From assembly GCF_900091465.1 (NCBI RefSeq), contig NZ_FMHV01000002.1, forward strand, positions 5,208,001 through 5,272,000: 64,000 bases of DNA, in the 5' to 3' direction. A model generated the notes under the pieces. The model did not search any database. It saw only the letters and a program-made list of their open reading frames with translations, and was not told where the DNA came from. A program made the translations under genes and the position numbers. This DNA is from Micromonospora rhizosphaerae (GTDB taxonomy: Bacteria > Actinomycetota > Actinomycetes > Mycobacteriales > Micromonosporaceae). Each line of letters begins with the position of its first letter. The first letter of the stretch is position 1. This document shows positions 57,822-64,000 of this stretch, one piece after another.

Positions 57822-58643
57822 TCAGCTCCGCAGGAACGCGAGCAGGTCCTTGTTGACCTGGTCCTGCATGGTCGACGTGATGCCGTGCGGTGCACCCGGG
57901 TAGTAGATCTCCTGCGCGTTCGCGACCAGCTGGGCGGTCTTGTGCGCCGAGTCCTTCACGGGGACGATCTGGTCGTCCTCGCCGTGCAGCACAAGCGTCG
58001 GGACGTCGAACTTCGCCAGATCGTCACGGAAGTCCGTCTCGGAGAACGCCTTGATGCTCTCGTACGCGTTCAGCAGACCGGCCTGCATGCTCCACAGCCA
58101 GAACTGGTCGAGGGTGCCCTTCGAGACCTTCGCGCCCGGCCGGTTGGCGCCGTAGAACATCTGCGCCAGATCCTGGTAGAACTGCGACCGGTCGGCGAAC
58201 AGGTTGGCGCGCAGCTCGTCGAAGACGTTGATCGGCAGTCCCTCCGGGTTGTCCGGGCTCTGCACCATGATCGGCGGTACGGCCGAGATGAGGACCACCT
58301 TGGCGACCCGCCCGGTGCCGTGGCGACCGATGTACCGGGCGACCTCGCCGCCACCGGTCGAGTGGCCGACGAGGGTGGCGTCGCGCAGGTCGAGCGCTTC
58401 GATGACCGCGGCCAGGTCGTCGGCGTACCCGTCCATGTCGTTACGGCTGCCGGCCTGGCTCGACCGGCCGTGACCACGGCGGTCGTGCGCGACCACCCGG
58501 AACCCGTTCTGGACGAGGAAGAGCATCTGCCCGTCCCAGGCGTCCGCGGTCAGCGGCCAGCCGTGGGAGAAGGTCACGACGGGGCCGCCACCCCAGTCCT
58601 TGTAGTAGATGTCGGTGCCGTCCTTGGTGGTGATGAAGCTCAT
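57822..58643 (-). CDS. Alpha/beta hydrolase (non-heme chloroperoxidase-like)
   Basis: This 273-residue hydrolase is of the cofactor-free haloperoxidase/esterase group. It has [15 protein letters not shown] (oxyanion region), the nucleophile elbow GHSTGGG with Ser95, Asp in [10 protein letters not shown] and His in [11 protein letters not shown] at 58643 follows GGGGAG with an eight-base spacer; the upstream frame extension is not supported. Such enzymes act as esterases or perhydrolases. It is transcribed toward the MmyB remnant. Confidence 0.93.
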   Translation of the reverse strand: MSFITTKDGTDIYYKDWGGGPVVTFSHGWPLTADAWDGQMLFLVQNGFRVVAHDRRGHGRSSQAGSRNDMDGYADDLAAVIEALDLRDATLVGHSTGGGEVARYIGRHGTGRVAKVVLISAVPPIMVQSPDNPEGLPINVFDELRANLFADRSQFYQDLAQMFYGANRPGAKVSKGTLDQFWLWSMQAGLLNAYESIKAFSETDFRDDLAKFDVPTLVLHGEDDQIVPVKDSAHKTAQLVANAQEIYYPGAPHGITSTMQDQVNKDLLAFLRS

Positions 58644-58812
58644 CCCGTTGCTCCCCCGTGTGTCGAGCTCGTCGCGAGCGAACGACGGCGGCAGGCGCGT
58701 CCGAACCGGCGTGTGCCGTGCGGAAAGCGCCGCCGGACCGGTCACCCGTGGACCGCGGATCGCGGGTCGCTCTTCCCGATGCTAAGCACGGGTGTGGGCC
58801 CAGATGGGCGCT

Positions 58813-58990
58813 TCACCGGACCACGCGCACATTGGCGCCGCCGGACCGGGCCGCGCGTAGCGGGCCGGACCGACGCCGAGAGGGCGCCGGAAGCGGCAGG
58901 TGAGATGCGCCTGGTCGAAGACCCCGGCCGCGGCGGCGACCTCGGTGGGGCACGGTCCGGCGAGGAGCCCCGCCGAGGCCCGGCTGCCCG
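58813..58990 (-). pseudogene. C-terminal remnant of an AraC-family regulator
   Basis: The minus-strand frame gives AAAAGVFDQAHLTCRFRRPL then GVGPARYARP, the second helix-turn-helix of AraC/XylS proteins (usually FxDQSHLxRxFRRxxGxTPxxY). No first helix-turn-helix is present. It abuts the decayed tail of the AfsR-like gene, apparently joined by deletion. Confidence 0.6.
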
Positions 58991-59595
58991 CTCGGCGAGT
59001 TGAGTTCTACCATGGCGAGCGCCTGCGGATCTTCGAGCCGTTCCACCAGGTCTCGCGCGTGCTGGAGGTGTTCCATCGCCCGGTCACGGTCGCGCAGCAT
59101 GTACAAGGCACCCGCCGGGCTGCGCTGCAACTGGGCCTGCCCCTCTGGATCGCCGTCGGCCGTCGCCGCGTCGGGTCCGCTGCGCATGGTCGCCGCCCAG
59201 TCCAGGCGTCCCGCCGGTGAAAGTCCAGGAAGTTCTGCATGGTGCGCGCGACGTGCCGGGCGACCTGGTGCGCTCCCTGAGCCCCGGCCTGCTCGACGAC
59301 GGCTGCGAGCACCCGATGTTCGGCCTCGAACCAGGCCATCGCCTCGCCGTGGCCGGCGAAACGCAGCGGTGTCACCCCGGGGTCCGGGCGCCGGCGGCTC
59401 GGGCGCGGGAAGCTGCGAATCGAACTTCAGATGGGCGTGGTACGCCGAGGAGTGGTAGTGGTCGAACAGGTGCATGATGGCGGCGCCACGCTCGTGCGGT
59501 GTGTCCTCCTCGTCGCTGAGGCCGGCGGCGTACCCGGGGTGCGGTGACAGTAGCCGGAACATGCGTGCCGCCGGTGGGCTGAGCGCTCGATACGA
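58990..59595 (-). pseudogene. Decayed C-terminal (TPR) part of the AfsR-like regulator
   Basis: Downstream of the nonsense codon the same frame continues with SYRALSPPAARMFRLLSPHP. There is then a deletion and two frameshifts, giving GHGEAMAWFEAEHRVLAAVV and ALYMLRDRDRAMEHLQHARD in other frames. These are the pieces that follow the NB-ARC domain in AfsR/SARP proteins: helical linker and TPR repeats. No product is expected. Confidence 0.7.
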
Positions 59596-61248
59596 TCAGG
59601 AGAAGGCCGCCGTTAGGCTGGTTTCAGCGCTTCCGCCGAAGCTGTCGAGGAGGCTGTGGGTGCCGCAAGTTCCTGCGGCGATCTCTGCGAGCGGTGTTTC
59701 GGGTAGTGCCGCGGCATGAGCGGCTACCACGGCAAGAGCCAGCGGCAGTCGCCCGCTGCTGGCGATGATCTCATCGACCGCGGCCGGCTCTGCGGCGATC
59801 CGCTCGGCGCCCAGCCGCCGGACCAGGTACTCCCGCGCCTCGTCGGGCGGCGGCAGGTCCACCGGCAAGGGATGGGCGCCGCCGGTGGTGATCAGGCCGG
59901 TGAGCCGGTTACGGCTGGTCACGATGGCCAGGCAGCCGGGGGTGCCGGGCAGCAGGTGTCGCACCTGCTCGAAGTCTCGGCAGTTGTCGAGCACGATCAG
60001 GACCCGCCGCCCGGCGAGGATGCTGCGGTAGAGCCCGGCCAGCGCGTGCAGTTCGCTCGGCGCGGTCTCCTGCGGTACGCCGAGCGAGCTCAGAAACCCA
60101 CGCAGTGCCTCGACGGGGCTCATCGCGCAATCCTGGGCGGCGAAGCCGCGTAGGTCGGCGTAGAGCTGCCCGTCCGGGTACGCAGCGGCGAGACGGTGTC
60201 CCAGACGGATCGCGAGTGTGGTCTTGCCGACGCCCGGCATCCCGTCGATGGCCAGCGCCACGGTGGCCCGCCCGTGCCGCCGGTCCTCGTCGAGCAGCGC
60301 CTGTGCACGGGCCAGGATGTCCGTCCGGCCGCCGAAGAACGGGTGGTCCGGAGGCAGCTGAGCCGGTGTCGGCGGTGGGTTCACCGGCCCGATCGCTTCC
60401 TCGCCATCGGCAGGCGAGTGGGCGAGCGGGCTGGCGGCGACTGTTCCGAGCGGTGGCGGCGCGCAGCCCCACCATTCGGCCGAGGTGCGCTGGTGCAGCA
60501 GGCGGTCGTAGGCATCGAGCAGCTCGGGGCTAGGGTCGATGCCGAGCTCATCGCCGAGCCGCCGGCGGACCTCCTGGAAGGTTTCCAGGGCCTCGGCCTG
60601 CCGGCCGTCGGCGGCCAGCGCGAGGACGAGGCGGGCCTGTAGCGCCTCATCGAGCGGGTTCTGCCCGGCCGCCTGGCGCAGCGCCGGGATCACCAGGCGC
60701 ACCTGACCGCTACGCAGGGCAGTATCCGCAGCATCCCGGGCGACCTGCGAGCACTCGGCGTCAATCGCGGCGAAGGCCGGATGGGCGCGCGCGTCCGGGT
60801 CAAGGCCCACCGCGCAGGAACCGCGCGACAGGGCCAGCGCCTCGGTGTAGAGCCGTACCGCCGGGCCGCGCTCGGGCGCCTGCCGGGCCTGGGCCACCAG
60901 GCGACGGAAGCGCAGCAGATCGAGCGAGTCCTCGTCGACCCGCAGCTGGTATCCCGCCGCATGCCGGATGAGGTAGGTACCGACGGCGCGCACCGGCAGG
61001 TCGGGCTCGATAAGCCTCCGTAGGGTGCCGATGTAGCGATGGACAACGTTGACGGCGCTCGTCGGCGGCTCCTGATTCCAGATGGTGTCGACCAGGTCGG
61101 AAAGGCCGACCACCGATCCGCCGTGGGCCAGCAGCAGGGCGAGCACCAGCCGCTGCTGACGACCACCGAGTTCGAGATCGGCGTCACCGCGCCGGGCTCC
61201 GACCGGGCCCAGGATGGTGAACCGTACCGCCGATGTCGACTCAGTCAT
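59596..61248 (-). CDS. AfsR/SARP-type regulator, truncated by a nonsense codon
   Basis: The intact part is 550 residues. It has an OmpR-like DNA-binding domain (LGGRQQRLVLALLLAHGGSV; TSAVNVVHRYIGTLRRLIEP), a bacterial transcriptional activation domain (BTAD, about residues 100-250; LDLLRFRRLVAQARQAPERG; GDELGIDPSPELLDAYDRLL) and an NB-ARC ATPase domain (Walker A GMPGVGKTTLA; VLIVLDNCRD; IVTSRNRLTGL). It stops after SLTAAFS at TGA (59596-59598), where relatives have Trp in AFSWSY, so one base change likely caused it. The DNA-binding, BTAD and ATPase parts could still make a protein. Confidence 0.85.
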   Translation of the reverse strand: MTESTSAVRFTILGPVGARRGDADLELGGRQQRLVLALLLAHGGSVVGLSDLVDTIWNQEPPTSAVNVVHRYIGTLRRLIEPDLPVRAVGTYLIRHAAGYQLRVDEDSLDLLRFRRLVAQARQAPERGPAVRLYTEALALSRGSCAVGLDPDARAHPAFAAIDAECSQVARDAADTALRSGQVRLVIPALRQAAGQNPLDEALQARLVLALAADGRQAEALETFQEVRRRLGDELGIDPSPELLDAYDRLLHQRTSAEWWGCAPPPLGTVAASPLAHSPADGEEAIGPVNPPPTPAQLPPDHPFFGGRTDILARAQALLDEDRRHGRATVALAIDGMPGVGKTTLAIRLGHRLAAAYPDGQLYADLRGFAAQDCAMSPVEALRGFLSSLGVPQETAPSELHALAGLYRSILAGRRVLIVLDNCRDFEQVRHLLPGTPGCLAIVTSRNRLTGLITTGGAHPLPVDLPPPDEAREYLVRRLGAERIAAEPAAVDEIIASSGRLPLALAVVAAHAAALPETPLAEIAAGTCGTHSLLDSFGGSAETSLTAAFS

Positions 61249-61480
61249 GACCGGCCTTCGCTGTCCGCGCACGGTCCCGGGACGGACCAGCTCTTATGCA
61301 TATGCAACCAGCGGCGTCAGGCCGGAACCAGGCAGAAGTAACGCAGAAACACGATCTGCGTGCGGGTGTGCTCAGGCGTCGAGAGCCGCCAGCTCGGATC
61401 CTGCAGCGGCCCTGTTGGATCCACCCGCGCACCGTCGTGGCGTCCCGCTCGAAGAGCTTGTGCAGATTGTCGGCGGTCAT
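61249..61480 (-). pseudogene. Possible helix-turn-helix gene fragment
   Basis: MTADNLHKLFERDATTVRGW then IQQGRC looks like the helix-turn-helix start of a transposase- or excisionase-like protein, but homology fades after about 30 residues and the remaining frame lacks conserved features. It may be a scar of a mobile element between the AfsR-like and phosphatase genes. Low confidence. Confidence 0.3.
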
Positions 61481-61490
61481 CGGCGGCCGG

Positions 61491-62276
61491 TCAGGCTACG
61501 CGTTGTGCCATTAGTGCACAGGCGTCGTCACGGCCGGCGTCGAAGTCGAGCCGGTCGACGATCGCTTCCGGGTGCCCGCCGACGCCGGTGATCCGATCGG
61601 CCAGCAGGTCAATACCGTCGTCGAAGGTCCCCCGCTTGATCATGCCGTCGGTATAGAGCAGCACCGAGTGCCCAGGTAGCAGCTGGCAAGACTCCTGCGT
61701 GAATGGAGGTGCCGGGAAGACCCCCAGTAGCGGCCCTCGAGGGTTGGGCAGGCGCGTCACGCGGTGGTGGTCGGCCAGCAGCAGCGGGGGGTGCCCGGCG
61801 CTCGCCCAGAGGACCTGGCCCGTGCTCGGCCGGTATGTCGCGACGACAGCGGTCGCGGTTGTCTCGTTGTCGGCGCGGCACAGTAGTGTGTTGAGCCGAG
61901 ACAGGATCGTTGCCGGTGGGTGGCCCTCGGCGGCGTACGCCGCCGTCGCGTACCGCAGCCTGATCATGGCCTCGATGGCGCCCAGTCCGTGGCCGCCGAC
62001 GTCGCCGACGGCCATGACCAGATCTCCGTTGGCCAGCGGCAGAATCAGGTACCAATCGCCGCCGATGCGCAGCGCGGGGTCGGCGCCGTGGCATCGCACG
62101 GCGACCTGCAGGCCGGCGATGTCCCTGACGACGCTGGTGGCCGGCTGGATGGCGTGTTGCAGTGTGTGACTGATCTGCCGCTCGCGCGCCAGTTGCCCGC
62201 GGTAGGACAGCGTTACCCGGTCGCTGTCTAGTGCGACCGTGCTCGTCAGCGGCCGCTGCGGTGGATGAATGATCAC
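61491..62276 (-). CDS. PP2C-type (SpoIIE/RsbU) serine phosphatase
   Basis: This 261-residue phosphatase domain has LARERQISHTLQHAIQP at the start, the metal motif IGGDWYLILPL (Asp74), GDVGGHGLGA (Asp92), ASAGHPPLLL, LLYTDGMIKRG and the C-terminal GRDDACALMA. In most relatives the first motif is GGDWYD; here Leu77 replaces that second Asp. No PAS, GAF or receiver domain is attached, so a separate sensor must control it. It usually acts on a phosphorylated anti-anti-sigma factor, but no such gene is nearby. Confidence 0.9.
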   Translation of the reverse strand: MIIHPPQRPLTSTVALDSDRVTLSYRGQLARERQISHTLQHAIQPATSVVRDIAGLQVAVRCHGADPALRIGGDWYLILPLANGDLVMAVGDVGGHGLGAIEAMIRLRYATAAYAAEGHPPATILSRLNTLLCRADNETTATAVVATYRPSTGQVLWASAGHPPLLLADHHRVTRLPNPRGPLLGVFPAPPFTQESCQLLPGHSVLLYTDGMIKRGTFDDGIDLLADRITGVGGHPEAIVDRLDFDAGRDDACALMAQRVA

Positions 62277-62547
62277 CGCTGGCGCCGGTCCGCTGTTCGT
62301 CGGGATTCGATCACGACGGCTCCGTCACGCCTGGGTCTGCCGGATGCCCGTGTTGGATTCATTGTCCGTCCACCGCCTCGTACCTCCAGCCCGTACTGTC
62401 GGAGGGTTCGCCTGTTTTAGCCAATGGTGCCCGGATCGCGGGCACCCGGCTGACCGTCGTTGTCCATACCTCGGAGCGCGGCCGCTGTGCTGCCGCGTCT
62501 GCCTCGGGCTCGTGCCTATTCGGCACGCACCGACCCGCCCGCCGCGG
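62277..62547. other. Intergenic spacer
   Basis: This 271-bp stretch between the phosphatase start and the stop of the hydrolase gene holds no recognisable gene. It should carry the phosphatase promoter; I could not pick a clear one. Confidence 0.5.
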
Positions 62548-63429
62548 TTACTCCGCACCGACCAGGTAGATGAAGTCAGCCACCGCGCCCGTGAACGCTG
62601 CGGGCTGCTCGATGTGTGCCAGGTTGCCGCTGTCCGGAAAGACGAGCAGGCCGGAGTACGGGACGCCCTCGTGCAGCATCGCCGCCCAATGCGGGCCAAA
62701 GAGGGGGTCGTGGGCACCGGCTAGGACCAGCGTCGGCGCTTCGATCCGGCCCAGCTCGGCCCGGACGTCGAACGGCACGGATTCCCCGCCCCGCTGGGGC
62801 GCGACCCAGCCGCGCAGGCGGGCCCGCAGCGGCGCGAAGGTTTCCTCGTGCGCCCAGTAGTCGGCGACGTAGGCCGGCCATGCGCCCCGCAGGCCGCGGA
62901 CGAAGGTCTCGTCGTCGGTAGCGGTCAGCGCTTCCTCAAACGCCCGCACAACCGTGGTGGCCTCCATGCGGCGGCGCGGGTGGCGGGCCGGGAAGGCGGA
63001 CATTCCGGCCACAACCGACTGCCGGAATTGCTCGTCGGTCACGGGAGAAGTCGCGTACAGGACCAGCCCGGCGACCCGGCCCGGGTGGTCGAGCCCGTAG
63101 CGCTGCACGACGAGGCCGCCGTACCCGTGACCGAGTAGGAACACCGGATCCGTGCCGAGCTGGGACAGGACCGCGTCCAAGAAGCCCACGTACGTGTCAC
63201 AGCGGTAGCCACGCGGATCGGCAAGCCGTCCGGACCGACCGGTGCCGATCGGCTCGATATAGACCAGCTGCATGTGCTCTTCGAGCTCTGGCATCCGCAG
63301 ATAGTCCCAGCTCACGCCGGGACCGCCGGGATACACGACACACACCGGGCCGCTGCCGGCGACATGAAAGCGCTGATCGATCCCGTACACCGTCACGGTG
63401 TGTGTGCCTTGCGCCAGTCCGTCGCCCAC
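62548..63429 (-). CDS. Alpha/beta hydrolase (proline iminopeptidase-like) lacking the catalytic serine
   Basis: This 293-residue protein has the fold of proline iminopeptidase-type hydrolases: VVYPGGPGVSWDYL (oxyanion region), YIEPIGTGRSGRL, Asp in LAGAHDPLFG and His in SGNLAHIEQP. The nucleophile elbow reads GHGYGG, with Gly102 where Ser is expected (GHSYGG). I chose GTG at 63429, with GAGGAG just upstream; the frame extends to 63480 without a ribosome site. It is otherwise intact, so it may be a pseudoenzyme or use another residue. Confidence 0.88.
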   Translation of the reverse strand: MGDGLAQGTHTVTVYGIDQRFHVAGSGPVCVVYPGGPGVSWDYLRMPELEEHMQLVYIEPIGTGRSGRLADPRGYRCDTYVGFLDAVLSQLGTDPVFLLGHGYGGLVVQRYGLDHPGRVAGLVLYATSPVTDEQFRQSVVAGMSAFPARHPRRRMEATTVVRAFEEALTATDDETFVRGLRGAWPAYVADYWAHEETFAPLRARLRGWVAPQRGGESVPFDVRAELGRIEAPTLVLAGAHDPLFGPHWAAMLHEGVPYSGLLVFPDSGNLAHIEQPAAFTGAVADFIYLVGAE

Positions 63430-63653
63430 GTGCTCCTCGTTCCCGCTCGGTGCCCGGATGTTGCGGCCCATGCCAGGCACAACGTGGGGCTATCTGAGCC
63501 ACGACTTCATCCCAGGGTGATGCGACAGAGAGCCAGTGAAGAGCTCTCTCCGCCTTCGGTGACACCACGCTAAGAGGCCGGAGTGCGGTTCCAGTGACGT
63601 CCGAGTGTGACCGTCCGACCGGAACCGGTCGGATCACGCCCGGTGCGGGTGCC

Positions 63654-63893
63654 TCAGACACTCGGGTCGGCGAAGCCATGGCCAGGTCGGAGGTCGGCTT
63701 CCAGCGACTCGACCGCGCCGAGAAGACTCCGGAGGCCGACCTCCTCGCGCTGGGCGTCCGCCGGATCGAACAGCCATTCGGCGACCGGTACGCCGGCGGC
63801 CTCCTCCGGGTGGCTCGACTCGGCCATGGCCAGTTCCGCCTCGACCTCGGCCTTGAGCTCGTGCAGGGCGTTCTCGCCCATCGGTGTGGTCAT
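63654..63893 (-). CDS. Small acidic hypothetical protein
   Basis: This 79-residue protein is Glu/Ala/Leu-rich with a helical N-terminus (ALHELKAEVEAELAMAESSH) and a second helix (QREEVGLRSLLGAVESLEAD). ATG at 63893 has GGAGG five bases upstream, a good site. I do not recognise it. The coiled-coil-like heptads suggest a small structural or regulatory protein. The last 107 bases of the window to its right show nothing recognisable. Confidence 0.55.
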   Translation of the reverse strand: MTTPMGENALHELKAEVEAELAMAESSHPEEAAGVPVAEWLFDPADAQREEVGLRSLLGAVESLEADLRPGHGFADPSV

Positions 63894-64000
63894 CTTTCCT
63901 CCATGCGCAGCTGGCGGATATCTGCCCGGACTGGAGCGGCTGACCGCAAGGATCAGCTGCCTCGAGATCAGTCCGGAGCAGTACGAATTTGTCGACTTCC

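Noticed and set aside
1..64000. CRISPR array, tRNA or rRNA genes
   Set aside because: No regularly spaced repeats, tRNA-like T-loop/anticodon arrangements or rRNA conserved strings were seen in reading the window.

Overview
This is a high-GC chromosomal window from an actinomycete, most likely Micromonospora or a close relative in the Micromonosporaceae. The signs are extreme third-position GC, frequent GTG/TTG starts, ATGA/GTGA gene overlaps, an AfsR/SARP regulator, an ECF sigma/anti-sigma pair, and a short repeat at the allantoinase start that I recall (not checked) as dispersed in Micromonospora genomes. Genus-level placement is inference. I see no rRNA, tRNA, CRISPR array or intact insertion sequence.

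Left part, 1-20.5 kb: two carbohydrate-type catabolic loci. (a) A nine-gene minus-strand operon (9011 down to the left edge) encodes a mannose-6-phosphate-isomerase-like protein, an FGGY kinase, a LacD-family aldolase, an Rbs-type ABC transporter (ATPase, permease, binding lipoprotein), a second LacD-family aldolase, a PfkB kinase and a LacI regulator. A promoter with a LacI-type operator over the predicted start of transcription lies just upstream. Each aldolase is adjacent to a different kinase, suggesting two kinase/aldolase routes fed by one importer. (b) A divergent locus around an IclR regulator has, on the minus strand, a polyamine-type ABC importer, an internally duplicated unknown protein, an SDR and an aldehyde dehydrogenase; on the plus strand it has a cupin, a transketolase split into two subunits, and a quinone-oxidoreductase-like enzyme ending at a strong terminator.

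Middle, 20.6-36.3 kb: a 3-hydroxyisobutyrate-dehydrogenase-like gene, a GNAT protein, a Pro/Ala-rich membrane-anchored protein, then a purine/urate degradation cluster. The latter has a MocA-like nucleotidyltransferase and PucR regulator on the minus strand and a ten-gene plus-strand operon (uraD, uraH, urate oxidase, three xanthine dehydrogenase subunits, 8-oxoguanine-deaminase-type amidohydrolase, CitE-like lyase, allantoinase, allantoicase). It should take guanine/xanthine through urate and allantoin to ureidoglycolate plus urea.

36.3-53.7 kb: small regulatory and housekeeping modules. These are a WYL regulator facing a DinB protein, a VOC protein, an ECF sigma/anti-sigma pair with lipoproteins, a zinc alcohol dehydrogenase, a secreted phytase-like esterase, a four-gene membrane operon with a DesK/DesR-like two-component system under a perfect 24-bp palindrome, a secreted beta-propeller protein, an ArsR operon that looks leaderless and autoregulated, and an NCS1 permease.

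Right part, 49-64 kb: intact genes (MscS channel, metallophosphoesterase, chloroperoxidase-like hydrolase, PP2C phosphatase) are mixed with many broken ones: VOC, M1 peptidase, siderophore-interacting protein, MBL hydrolase, alanine racemase, MmyB-type regulator and AraC tail. An AfsR-like regulator is cut by a nonsense codon. This end looks like a decaying accessory region.
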